A stretch of 50,373 nt of DNA from Blautia faecis (GCF_020554845.1 NZ_JAJCIA010000030.1:1-50373); one strand, 5' to 3'. Shown: positions 16,775 through 24,910, counted from the stretch's first letter. Notes: a model not told the origin generated them from the sequence alone. Translations and numbers: made by a program.

Positions 16775-17815
16775 ATGGAGAATCAGTTTATACGGCATGA
16801 GCCATGTTTTGAGAGGATTTTGTTTGTCCTGACGCTGGACAGGAAGAAAATGAAAGAGCGGATTTTGATTGGGGAAGAACAGCAGATCCGCTTCCGTCTG
16901 AACGGGAGCCAAAACGCAGAGGTGCTTTGTGATATGACACGCCCACTGGGAACTTTTTTGATAAACTTTGAGCGTGACACGGACAGAGACTGGAACTTAT
17001 ACGGGCTTTCTCCGCTGCGGCAAGCTCTCCACTCCAACCGATGGAAACAGCCGGAGCTGGAGCAGGCGGCAAGCGAATTTCTTTGGGAGAAATATCTTAG
17101 CAACGACCCTCTGAAAATGTATGTGGCGTTCCGTATCTGGAACAGCTATCTGCTTGCCAGAGAACCCCGTGACCGTAACGCTGCCTGTGACCGCTTCATG
17201 GATAAAATGAGCAGACTGACCGGGGTATTCCAAAACGAAACCATGAGCTTTGACAGGGAGACAGGAAAACCGAAACAATTTCAAGCTGGCAGCCTTTATT
17301 TCAAAGGCGCACCGTCAGAAGATACCCGGCTTGACCTCTGGTTCCCGGACAACCGGCGCACAGAAGAATGTGTGTCTGCCTATGCGTCCCTCTACCCGTT
17401 GATTACCTATTATCTGAACAGGCTGAATGACTGGGGGCTTTGCTTCCGGCGGTGCAAGGTCTGTGGAAAATATTTTCTGGCAAAGAGCCAGCGGTATGAG
17501 CTGTGCAGCGACAAGTGCCGAAAAGCACAGGCGCTTCAAAACAAGCGGGAATTTGACGAGAGGTCAAGAGAAAATAACTATGACCTGCTTTATAAAAATG
17601 AATGCCAGAACTGGCGCAACAAAATAAACCGGGTAAAAAATACCGCAGGCTTTCCGGCTGACCGTCTGGAAAAAATACAGGCTTCCTTTTCCGACTTTAA
17701 GAAAGAAGCCTTACAGAGAAAAAAGGCTGTAAAAACAGGAACGGCCAGCCCGAAAGAATTTACGGACTGGCTGTATCAGCAGAGTAATGTAATTGTTGAG
17801 CTGACCGAGATATGA
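16775..17815 (+). CDS. DUF6076 family protein with a C-terminal zinc finger
   Basis: A 346-aa protein. The N-terminal two-thirds has no motif I can name. Residues about 225-260 hold a treble-clef-like zinc motif, CKVCGKYFLAKSQRYELCSDKCRK split as C-x2-C and C-x3-C, then a basic helical region. The family is common in Clostridiales mobile elements and its function is unknown. The start is at 16775, after AGGGG and downstream of the inferred transcription start. It is the only plus-strand gene in element 1. Confidence 0.75.
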   Translation: MENQFIRHEPCFERILFVLTLDRKKMKERILIGEEQQIRFRLNGSQNAEVLCDMTRPLGTFLINFERDTDRDWNLYGLSPLRQALHSNRWKQPELEQAASEFLWEKYLSNDPLKMYVAFRIWNSYLLAREPRDRNAACDRFMDKMSRLTGVFQNETMSFDRETGKPKQFQAGSLYFKGAPSEDTRLDLWFPDNRRTEECVSAYASLYPLITYYLNRLNDWGLCFRRCKVCGKYFLAKSQRYELCSDKCRKAQALQNKREFDERSRENNYDLLYKNECQNWRNKINRVKNTAGFPADRLEKIQASFSDFKKEALQRKKAVKTGTASPKEFTDWLYQQSNVIVELTEI

Positions 17816-17907
17816 AAAACTTTCTATCGTCAATTTCGCATTATTGCAATAACAGATTGCTTCTTCCATGAATGGTAATATTATCATCAAACTTTTGGAA
17901 GAACTAT

Positions 17908-17973
17908 AAATGTCCGAGGTGCCTTTGATTTCGACAAAAAAACAGGCTGAATTGTTACAAAGCTCGGACATTT
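17908..17973. promoter_or_regulatory. Response-regulator-box-like inverted pair behind the ABC permease gene
   Basis: AAATGTCCGAG (17908-17918) is the mirror of CTCGGACATTT (17963-17973). The right half belongs to a full 21-bp box (17953-17973: TGTTACA, 4 bp, TCGGACATTT). No -10 follows it, unlike the promoter copies at 21397 and 23739. About 220 bp between 17816 and 18039 hold nothing else recognisable. Confidence 0.55.
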
Positions 17974-18039
17974 CAAAAATTTTTTGAGAAATGGCGAAAA
18001 AAGCGGGGCAGCACACGCCGCCCCGCCGATCCCATACGG

Positions 18040-20406
18040 TTATTCCATCGCCCGCATTTGTTCGATCAGGGATTGTTTTTTCTGTCTGCGGACTGTCCAT
18101 ACAGACAAAATCAGCTCCATTCCGAACAATACCAGAATGAACAGACCCATTTCCAAAACCGGGAATTTGTAAGGCACTACTTTTCCGGCAAAAGCTCCTA
18201 CACTAAATTTGCTGCAAGCAAAGATGGAAGCCGGAAGCCCAACGATCAGCGTCGCCAATGTTGCAAAGAATGCATAGCACAGCCCCTCGCAGATATTCAT
18301 TTTACATAGCTGCTTTTGGGTCAGTCCGATGGAACGCAAAACACTGTTTTCCTGTTTTCTGGACATTTGATTAGAGAGGGTCGTGTTAATTAGGTTGATA
18401 ACGCCAAAGAGGAATACCAGCCATGAAAGTACCTCCATACTGCCAAATACAAAAGAATTTATATTTTTTTCATACTCAATTACAGTGTTAATATCATCTA
18501 ATGCAATATCCGTATGAGCGGATATAATATTTTTTAATTCATCCCTCACATGATCCGCTTTTTGGGGATCACTTACAATGCTCCATGAATAATCGAAAGA
18601 GGTGATTTCCGGGTGCAGTTCATGGAACAATGCTTCCGGTGCAAATTCCAATACACCGTCAAAGTGATGTGTTCCATGTCCATTATCCAGATTATTGTTA
18701 AACACCCCGGATATAGTAACCGGAATGGTTGATTTCCCGGAGATAAGTTCAGCTGTTTCTCCGACACCTATATGTTCACGGTTACTTGTTGCCGAATCAA
18801 TTAGGATGCTGTGTGTATCCGTCGGCATAGTGCCCTCTATCAATGAAGCTTCAACCTTAGAATAATTTTGATCAGTCAGTATATCACACATACCACCATA
18901 TTCAATTCCGTTGACGTTATAATTTATATGAAGGCTTTGCCTTTTTGCAATCACATCGGTTACACCGTCAATAGACAAAATTTCCTGTTTGAGTTCCTCA
19001 TTCAGTGGATTTCCTGCTGCCATGACTTCTTGTTCTGACAACTTTGAATCCAGATAAACCTTATAGTCACCATCCGGGAACTCTTGTCTTGCAAGCGCCT
19101 CTGGGGAGCGCAGCAAAACAATGGAGGATACCACAAGCAGGATAATTCCACCCAAACTCAATGAGGCTACAATAGCAACGGTCTTTTTGCGGTCACGCTT
19201 AAAATTCGCAATTCCCATTGAAACAGGATTGAGCTTGATATTCTTTTTCCGGCTGCGGATGTCCTTTTGCGCCGGGGTAAAACGGACGGCTTCAATGGGG
19301 GAAATTCCTGCCGCTATTTTCACCGGCTTACGGATGGAAACAGATACCATGATCCAACTGCTTATGAGTGTCAAAATAACCGTTGCCACATAGGAAACAG
19401 CGTTAAATCCCTTGGAAAACAGGAGAAAACCAGCGCATACGCCCAGCACTGTACCGATCAAAATTCCGATACTGCCGAGTTTGCGTCCCTCTCGCTTTAC
19501 AATCCGCTTGATTTGCTTTGGCGTTGCACCAATCGTCCGAAGCTGTCCGTAGCTCCTGATTTTGTCATTGATGGAGATACGGAAGATACTCTGGATCACA
19601 ATATAGCCGCCGATCAGAACAATGGCAATCACGCCAGCCATCAGTGCAAAATCAAAGGATTTAGAAGCATAGGCAAAATACTTGCTGTTCATTTTGGGCA
19701 TAGGAAGCTGATATTCCTCCGCAATCTCCCTGCAATAAGAGGTCATCAGTTCTTCGCCCAACTGGTCGCTGTTTTTGAAATGGGCATAGGCACGATACCC
19801 AGCCGGGTCAAACCCATCCCATTCTGTCAGGGCAGCGTTGGAAAGAATGATCGCGCAGGTATTTGCTTCTTTCTCATTTACGCTGTCCATAATGCCGGTA
19901 ACGACATAATCACCATGAAAGCTCTCGGTGTCTAAGGTCACAGTGTCCCCGATCTTGGCATTGTTTCCATAGGTGGAAAGAAAGTATTCGCTTACGACAA
20001 CTTCATTTGCTTTTTCAGGAACCCGGCCCTCTAACAACTCCATCTGCACCTTGGTAATCTCCATCATTTGCGCGTCACAATACACATAGGACGCATGATA
20101 GCCCTGTTCCGAAAGTTCCTCACCCAGCATATAGTAGCCGCCTACGCGCTCAAACTCTGGCACTCCTTTCAGGGTTTCAATGTCGTTTTCCTCTACGCCC
20201 ATCCAAACCGCCTCATAAGTATCGACAACCTGATTGCGCTGCATTTGTGTCAGGGAAGTGGACACAATTCCCGTAAAGCAGATTAGAAACGCCGCCAGCG
20301 CAACGGCAATCACCACCATCAGATTCCGGCGCTTCTCGCTTTGCAAACTTTTCTTTGCCAGTTTCTTTGTAATGGCGCTGGTATCATTTTCAAAAGGCCA
20401 TGTCAT
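18040..20406 (-). CDS. FtsX/MacB-type ABC exporter permease
   Basis: A 788-aa membrane protein. One membrane segment lies near the N-terminus (NLMVVIAVALAAFLICFTG), then a large extracytoplasmic domain and two FtsX-type clusters of membrane segments (about residues 265-380 and 685-775). The FtsX signature SIFRISINDKIRSYGQLRTIG-like stretch follows residue 270. It forms one transporter with the ATPase whose stop is 14 bp upstream. GGAGGTGG precedes the ATG. Linked to a two-component system, such pairs commonly export or resist peptide antibiotics; the actual substrate is unknown. Confidence 0.88.
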   Translation of the reverse strand: MTWPFENDTSAITKKLAKKSLQSEKRRNLMVVIAVALAAFLICFTGIVSTSLTQMQRNQVVDTYEAVWMGVEENDIETLKGVPEFERVGGYYMLGEELSEQGYHASYVYCDAQMMEITKVQMELLEGRVPEKANEVVVSEYFLSTYGNNAKIGDTVTLDTESFHGDYVVTGIMDSVNEKEANTCAIILSNAALTEWDGFDPAGYRAYAHFKNSDQLGEELMTSYCREIAEEYQLPMPKMNSKYFAYASKSFDFALMAGVIAIVLIGGYIVIQSIFRISINDKIRSYGQLRTIGATPKQIKRIVKREGRKLGSIGILIGTVLGVCAGFLLFSKGFNAVSYVATVILTLISSWIMVSVSIRKPVKIAAGISPIEAVRFTPAQKDIRSRKKNIKLNPVSMGIANFKRDRKKTVAIVASLSLGGIILLVVSSIVLLRSPEALARQEFPDGDYKVYLDSKLSEQEVMAAGNPLNEELKQEILSIDGVTDVIAKRQSLHINYNVNGIEYGGMCDILTDQNYSKVEASLIEGTMPTDTHSILIDSATSNREHIGVGETAELISGKSTIPVTISGVFNNNLDNGHGTHHFDGVLEFAPEALFHELHPEITSFDYSWSIVSDPQKADHVRDELKNIISAHTDIALDDINTVIEYEKNINSFVFGSMEVLSWLVFLFGVINLINTTLSNQMSRKQENSVLRSIGLTQKQLCKMNICEGLCYAFFATLATLIVGLPASIFACSKFSVGAFAGKVVPYKFPVLEMGLFILVLFGMELILSVWTVRRQKKQSLIEQMRAME

Positions 20407-20420
20407 ATCTTGCCACCTCC

Positions 20421-21086
20421 TTATTCCACGATCTTGCCGTCCTCAATGCGGACAATCCGATCTGCAAGGCGGGCAATGTCGTTGTTGTGGGTAATCATCA
20501 CTACGGTTTGCCGAAACTCTGCGCTGGTGCGCTTGATAAGCCCCAGCACCTCGGCGCTGGTCTTACTGTCAAGGTTGCCGGTCGGCTCGTCGGCCAGCAC
20601 AATGGCCGGTTTGGTAATCAGGGCGCGGGCAATCGCCACACGCTGCTGCTGTCCGCCGGAAAGATTGTTCGGCATGTTTTTCAGTTTATCTTCCAGCCCC
20701 AGCAGGTGAACGATCTCGTCCAAAAACTTCTGATCCACCGTGTCCCCGTCCAGCTCCACCGGCAGGACGATGTTCTCATACACATTCAGGATCGGAATAA
20801 GGTTATAGTTCTGGAAGATAAAGCCGATGTTGCGGCGGCGAAAGATGGTAAGCTGTTCGTCGTTCATCTTCGACAGTTCTTTGTCCCGGACAATCACATT
20901 GCCAGAAGTAGGGGTGTCCAGCCCGCCCATCATGTGAAGCAGGGTAGACTTGCCGCTGCCGGAGGTTCCCACAACGGCCACAAATTCGCCGTCCTCCACG
21001 GAGAAGTTCACACCGTCAAGGGCGCGGGTGATGTTCGGCTCTGTGCCGTAATACTTTTTCAGGTCGATAGTCTGTAAAATGCTCAT
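20421..21086 (-). CDS. ABC exporter ATP-binding protein (MacB/LolD type)
   Basis: A 221-aa ATPase with Walker A GTSGSGKST, Q-loop FQNYNLIP, signature LSGGQQQRVAIARAL, Walker B IVLADEPTGNLD and H-loop MITHN. It energises the FtsX-type permease encoded next. The ATG at 21086 is chosen because AAAGGA lies 10 bp upstream; an in-frame TTG 9 bp earlier is less likely. It starts 5 bp after the stop of the 86-aa membrane protein. Confidence 0.92.
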   Translation of the reverse strand: MSILQTIDLKKYYGTEPNITRALDGVNFSVEDGEFVAVVGTSGSGKSTLLHMMGGLDTPTSGNVIVRDKELSKMNDEQLTIFRRRNIGFIFQNYNLIPILNVYENIVLPVELDGDTVDQKFLDEIVHLLGLEDKLKNMPNNLSGGQQQRVAIARALITKPAIVLADEPTGNLDSKTSAEVLGLIKRTSAEFRQTVVMITHNNDIARLADRIVRIEDGKIVE

Positions 21087-21091
21087 AAAAT

Positions 21092-21352
21092 TCAATCCTT
21101 TTTTTGTTTGTTGTAAATGCGGAACGCTGCTGCGCCGGTGGCCGCCAACTGCACCAGAATCAGCACAGCGAACAGGCCGAAGCTCTCATAGTAGAACAGT
21201 TCATCCCAAAATAGGAGAACATCACAGAGAGCAGTCAAGGCAACCGTCCAGCGGATGTGCCGGGCCAGCCATTGCCGGAACACCAGCACAAGGGCAACGG
21301 GCGGGACGATCAGCAGCGCCAGATTCAAAATCAATGTCGGGGTCAGTTCCAT
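21092..21352 (-). CDS. Small three-helix membrane protein heading the ABC operon
   Basis: An 86-aa protein with three hydrophobic segments (LILNLALLIVPPVALVLVF, WTVALTALCDVLLFW and GLFAVLILVQLAATGAAAF) and a basic tail. No family recognised. GAGGAGG lies before the ATG. It is the first gene after the boxed promoter at 21385-21417 and is closely coupled to the ATPase, so it may be an accessory subunit or regulator of the exporter. Confidence 0.65.
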   Translation of the reverse strand: MELTPTLILNLALLIVPPVALVLVFRQWLARHIRWTVALTALCDVLLFWDELFYYESFGLFAVLILVQLAATGAAAFRIYNKQKKD

Positions 21353-21384
21353 TGCGTCGCCTCCTCACTTTTGTTGATAAGGGT

Positions 21385-21417
21385 ATTGTAAAACCCAAAT
21401 GTCCGCGAAATGTTACA
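21385..21417 (-). promoter_or_regulatory. Two-component-controlled promoter of the ABC operon
   Basis: Reading the minus strand: TGTAACA-TTTC-GCGGACATTT (21417 down to 21397), a gap of exactly 6 bp, then -10 TACAAT (21390-21385). The box sits where the -35 should be, as in promoters activated by an OmpR-type regulator. A mirror-image box (TGTTACA, 4 bp, TCGGACATTT) lies at 21453-21473. Confidence 0.75.
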
Positions 21418-21533
21418 GCGGCCAAAAAATTTCATTGAAAATCGGGGTGAAATGTTACAACGCTCGGACATTTCAAAAAATTCACGGCGGACAGCCGGAA
21501 ATGGTCGTCCGCCGAATCATACTACACAATCTT

Positions 21534-21950
21534 TTAGATAGATTGATTGTGAAATAATTTCAATCCAATCACCACATCTATCATAAGTTCCACAATGAGA
21601 ATTATACTAATGGCAACATTAAAATTACATAGGTTATATAATCCGATATAGATTTCACAAGTAAGAAATACAACTTGCAGACACAAATTTAAGTATGTCA
21701 CTAAATGCTCGTTAGTTCTATTCCACAATCTAAACAGGAACATTGTAAAAATAGGTTTTCCCGTAAAAGCAAAAAGCACTGACAATACCGGCACCAAAAA
21801 TACATAGTAAGAATCTACTGCATTGCTGGGGGATGTACCTACCCATTGAATTGCTATTTTATCAGGAACAACGAAAAATAAAACAATAGATAAAATAACA
21901 TTGATTATTAAGATGATTGTTGTTGCTTTGCAAAAATTGATTTTTTTCAT
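21534..21950 (-). CDS. DUF1648-like four-helix membrane protein
   Basis: A 138-aa protein with about four membrane segments. PDKIAIQWVG early in the protein resembles the P-x-x-I-x-x-x-W/H core of DUF1648 proteins. It starts 27 bp after the histidine kinase stop on the same strand, so it is probably the third gene of the regulator operon. Its A+T content is higher than its neighbours', suggesting a separate origin. A sensory accessory role is only a guess. Confidence 0.6.
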   Translation of the reverse strand: MKKINFCKATTIILIINVILSIVLFFVVPDKIAIQWVGTSPSNAVDSYYVFLVPVLSVLFAFTGKPIFTMFLFRLWNRTNEHLVTYLNLCLQVVFLTCEIYIGLYNLCNFNVAISIILIVELMIDVVIGLKLFHNQSI

Positions 21951-21977
21951 GGTGTTTTCTCCTGTTATAAGTGTGCT

Positions 21978-23009
21978 TTATTTAGTCGGCAACATAATGG
22001 AAAATTCCGAACCCTTGCCCGGCTCCGAAACCACTTTGATATAGCCGCCCTGCCGTGTTACGATCTCGCGGGCCAGATACAGGCCAATGCCCACGCCCTG
22101 CTGTTCGTGTACTTCTTCCTCACGATAGAAGCGCCGGAAGATGGCGGCCTGATTGCTTTCGGAAATGCCCTTGCCGGTGTCGGCTACTTTGATTTCCACA
22201 TACATTTCCCACAGCACCACAGACACAGCGATTTTCCCGCCTGCCGGGGTGTACTTCACCGCATTGTCCAGCAGGTTAAAGAGGGCTTCCGATGTCCACT
22301 TGCTGTCATGGGAAACGGTCAAATCCTCCGGGCAGTCCACGGACACGGCGATTTCCTTTTTCTCCGCTGCATACACGATCCCACTCATGGCCTGTGCCAC
22401 GGTATCAAAGAGGCGGCCCGGTTTCTTGTCCAACTGGATCACGCCTGTTTCCAGACGGGAGGTTTTCACAAGGGCCTGAAAGAGAAAGTCCAGCTTATCC
22501 GTCTGGCTGCGGATTCCCCGGATAAAGTCGGTGCGCTCTGCCTCGGCCATAGGCTTTTCCAGCAGGGTGTCCGTCGCCATTTTCAGATTGCTTACCGGCG
22601 TTTTCACCTGATGGGAAATATCCGATACAAGGGTCTGTAACTCCTGCCGTTCCTCGTCCACCCGGCGGCGGTTCTCCTGCATGATCTGGTAGAGCCTTGC
22701 CAGACGGTGCCCAATTCTGGCAAGCTGGGTTTCGCTGTCCTCTGGGCGCTGGGGCGCTTCATTCCCGGCGATCATGTGGTCTAAGGTCTGGCACAGGTCA
22801 GCGGTAAACTGCGACAGCCGCTTTCCAAACGCCTGCGTCAGTACGAAAATCCCCACAAGGGCACACAGCAGCAGCGCCCCGCCTGTCAGCAGCACCGCCG
22901 TCTGTTTTGTCACAAAAAACAGGACTATGGTGATCCCGGACATGGAGAGGACAAGCCCTATTGCCACCCGGCCAAACAGCCGCTTTACCGAGAGGTTTTG
23001 AACCTTCAT
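21978..23009 (-). CDS. Sensor histidine kinase of the element 1 cargo
   Basis: A 343-aa membrane kinase. Two adjacent membrane helices (about residues 15-33 and 36-57) leave almost no extracellular loop, so it may sense through the membrane or through the transporter. The phosphoacceptor is His133 in SDISHQVKTPVSNL. The N box (LFNLLDNAVKYTP) and G boxes (VADTGKGIS, GVGIGLYLA) are complete. Its ATG overlaps the response regulator stop (ATGA). The partner is the gene just upstream. Confidence 0.9.
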   Translation of the reverse strand: MKVQNLSVKRLFGRVAIGLVLSMSGITIVLFFVTKQTAVLLTGGALLLCALVGIFVLTQAFGKRLSQFTADLCQTLDHMIAGNEAPQRPEDSETQLARIGHRLARLYQIMQENRRRVDEERQELQTLVSDISHQVKTPVSNLKMATDTLLEKPMAEAERTDFIRGIRSQTDKLDFLFQALVKTSRLETGVIQLDKKPGRLFDTVAQAMSGIVYAAEKKEIAVSVDCPEDLTVSHDSKWTSEALFNLLDNAVKYTPAGGKIAVSVVLWEMYVEIKVADTGKGISESNQAAIFRRFYREEEVHEQQGVGIGLYLAREIVTRQGGYIKVVSEPGKGSEFSIMLPTK

Positions 23010-23698
23010 TTTGCCTCGCCTCCCGTCCATTGATAGCCCATGCCGTAAACAGTCTTGATGTAGGGTGCGCCGCCGTCGGATTCGATCTTGCTGCGAATCC
23101 GGCTGATGGAGGTTGTCAGGGTGTGTTCGTCTACAAACCTCTCGTCTATATCCCACAGCTTTTCCAAAAGCTGCCCACGGGTCAGCACTTGCCGGGGATT
23201 TTTACGAAACAGGTTCAGCATTTTGTACTCCATCGGGGATAGGGTCAGGGGCTTGCCGTTTAGGGAAGCCGTCTGCTCCGAGAAGTCCAGAAACAGCCGT
23301 CCGTCATCGTAAATGTCCTTAGCCGGTTTGTGGTGTTCCAGCATGGCGAACATGGCTTTGATCTTCCGCTGCAAGGCCCCGATTACAAAGGGCTTTGTGA
23401 TGTAGTCCACCGCGCCCACCTCATAGCCCCGTATCTGGTCGCTCTCCTGATCGTTGGCGGTCAGGAATATTACGATGGTGTCCGGGTGCTGGGGCTTTAT
23501 CAGCTTGCACAGTTCAAAACCGTTCCCGTCCGGCAGGTTGATGTCCAGCAGCACTAAATCAAATTCCCGCTGGCGGATGGCTTCGGCTGCGGTTCTGGCA
23601 TTTAGGGCAGAAGTCACGCCGTAGCCGTCTGCGGTCAGGTTATAGTCTAACATCTTATTCAAAAAACTGTCGTCCTCGACAATTAAAATCTGCTCCAT
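23006..23698 (-). CDS. OmpR-family response regulator
   Basis: A 230-aa regulator: receiver domain with the acidic pair ED8-10, phosphoacceptor Asp52 in VLLDINLPDGNG and Lys in YITKPF, then a winged-helix domain (LSPMEYKMLNLF ... VDEHTLTTSISRIRSKI). The start is the ATG at 23698 (MEQILIVEDD), with an AGGAAGTGAG ribosome site. It overlaps the kinase by 4 bp. It probably binds the 21-bp boxes found before this gene and before the ABC operon. Confidence 0.92.
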   Translation of the reverse strand: MEQILIVEDDSFLNKMLDYNLTADGYGVTSALNARTAAEAIRQREFDLVLLDINLPDGNGFELCKLIKPQHPDTIVIFLTANDQESDQIRGYEVGAVDYITKPFVIGALQRKIKAMFAMLEHHKPAKDIYDDGRLFLDFSEQTASLNGKPLTLSPMEYKMLNLFRKNPRQVLTRGQLLEKLWDIDERFVDEHTLTTSISRIRSKIESDGGAPYIKTVYGMGYQWTGGEAK

Positions 23699-23726
23699 AT
23701 TCTCACTTCCTTTGCTTTTTGCAGAT

Positions 23727-23759
23727 AGTATAACAGGCAAATGTCCGAGAATTGTTACA
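23727..23759 (-). promoter_or_regulatory. Autoregulated promoter of the two-component operon
   Basis: Minus strand: TGTAACA-ATTC-TCGGACATTT (23759 down to 23739), exactly 6 bp, then -10 TATACT (23732-23727). The architecture is the same as the ABC promoter at 21385-21417, indicating joint control by the encoded response regulator. Confidence 0.75.
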
Positions 23760-23811
23760 AGGACAAATATATTTATCATTTTACAGCTTTTTTATGTGTA
23801 CTGCAATTTTA

Positions 23812-23848
23812 TAAAAGAAAGGACAGCAGTATCATCAAATTGCTGTCC
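23812..23848 (-). terminator. Terminator insulating the right end of element 1
   Basis: On the minus strand GGACAGCA (complement of 23841-23848) pairs with TGCTGTCC (complement of 23821-23828), followed by TTTCTTTT. It would stop transcripts entering from the split regulator before the two-component promoter. Confidence 0.65.
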
Positions 23849-23904
23849 TTGCGGTTTATTATAGCTGGTAGTGTATAAGCGTGGGTTCATCATATTTGGT
23901 GTGG

Positions 23905-23930
23905 TATCTTTAACTATGGGAAACTCCATT
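23905..23930. other. Right attachment site (attR) of element 1
   Basis: The inverted end GTTTCCCATAGTTAAAGATA (complement of 23905-23924) mirrors the left end. Host sequence resumes at the CC core, 23926-23927. The 15-mer shared with 11270-11284 lies at 23873-23887, just inside. Confidence 0.75.
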
Positions 23931-24041
23931 TTCCCACTTATTCACCGCCGGAGTGGTTACTCCCAGACGGTTTGCCATTTCTTCCTGCGTGTAACCTAAT
24001 TCTTTTCTATATTTTTTAATCACATTTCCAATATTCATCAT
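23910..24041 (-). pseudogene. 5' part of an XRE-family regulator, split by element 1
   Basis: Encodes MMNIGNVIKKYRKELGYTQE, then EMANRLGVTTPAVNKWENG, a textbook XRE helix-turn-helix. Four element-derived codons and a TAA at 23910 follow. The host part ends at 23928. AGGAG lies 6 bp before the ATG at 24041. The matching 3' part is at 8650-9576. As it stands only the DNA-binding helices could be made. The intact gene was divergent from the solute-binding protein gene at 24374 and may have regulated it. Confidence 0.88.
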
Positions 24042-24055
24042 ATTTTTCTCCTGAG

Positions 24056-24129
24056 TCAAGCGGATATTCCAGGTCCGCTTCGCTACTTGCTCATAACCGA
24101 ATGCTGCTTCGCAGCTTATTCGGTTAAAA
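24056..24129. repeat. Family A structured repeat, copy 3
   Basis: AAGCGGATATTCCAGGTCCG is identical to copy 2. The second hairpin has GCTGC/GCAGC where copy 2 has ACTGC/GCAGT, a compensated base pair. It lies directly upstream of the split regulator's ribosome site. The rest of 24130-24373 is A+T-rich; a TATACT at 24304-24309 may be the -10 of the gene at 24374, but no clear -35 is visible. Confidence 0.78.
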
Positions 24130-24373
24130 TTCCAAAAGCTTTTGTGATTAAAGCATAGCAGAATTGACAGATGAGCACAATTGAATTGTTGTTAAATACA
24201 TTTCATATTTTTTAACTGTTAGGAAAGTTAAAAATTCAATTACAAATTTTATCAGAAAAGGCAGGTAAATAACTTTTCTCGACCCTCTTTTTAAGCTTTG
24301 CAATATACTTATTACGAACATCTTTCCCATATTTTGCATATCCTAACAGCAGAAGTCAAAAAGGAGTCTCTGT

Positions 24374-24826
24374 ATGAAGAATAAAAAATGGATCTCACTG
24401 GCAGCAGCTGTGATTCTTGCAGTAACTGCACTGCCAGCCACAGTCTTTGCTGCAAAGGATGGAGAATCAAAAGAGGAGCTTACAAAGGTTACCTTAAACG
24501 AAGTGGCACATTCAATTTTCTATGCACCGCAATATGTGGCGATTGAAGAAGGGTATTTCGCAGAGGAAGGGCTGGATCTGACACTTGTCACAGGATTTGG
24601 TGCGGATAAGACTATGACTGCTGTCATTTCCGGAGAAGCTGATATTGGATTTATGGGGGCCGAGGCATCTATCTATGCCTATCAGGAAGGTGCCACTGAT
24701 CCGGTTGTGAATTTCGCACAGCTCACCCAGAGGGCTGGAAACTTCCTTGTGGCAAGGGAAGAAATGCCGGATTTCTCATGGGATGATCTGAGAGATACGA
24801 GAGTTCTTGGCGGTCGTAAGGGTGGC
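24374..24826 (+). pseudogene. 5' part of a NitT/TauT-type ABC solute-binding protein, split by element 2
   Basis: 151 codons: a signal peptide (MKNKKWISLAAAVILAVTAL, cleavage probably at VFA-AK; no lipobox cysteine), then the NMT1/SsuA-like N-terminal lobe (HSIFYAPQYVAIEEGYFAEE; TAVISGEADIGFMGAE). The host frame ends at GGT GGC (24821-24826), after which element-derived VHISM and a stop follow. The second half is at 29360-29926. AGGAG precedes the ATG. No permease or ATPase for it is nearby. Confidence 0.88.
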
Positions 24827-24910
24827 GTACATATATCCATGTAAATTATGAGACGATTGTGGTTTTGTGCAACTGGGTGGATGGGATGAATAGTGCGAAG
24901 AATGTATAAA

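Larger units (their letters stand above)
9577..23925. mobile_element. Element 1: serine-recombinase integrative mobilizable element, about 14.35 kb
   Basis: Bounded by imperfect 20-bp inverted ends and inserted in an XRE regulator gene. Contents from left: large serine recombinase, TnpW-like protein, GTCAACC repeat array, VirE helicase, CHC2 protein, MOBQ-type relaxase, DUF3847 protein, oriT, small basic protein, HTH/excisionase, DUF6076 protein, ABC exporter, two-component system. No type IV secretion genes are present, so it would need a helper to transfer. It is visibly richer in G+C than its flanks. The recombinase-relaxase layout resembles the Tn4451 group, but the replication and cargo modules differ. 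Confidence 0.88.
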
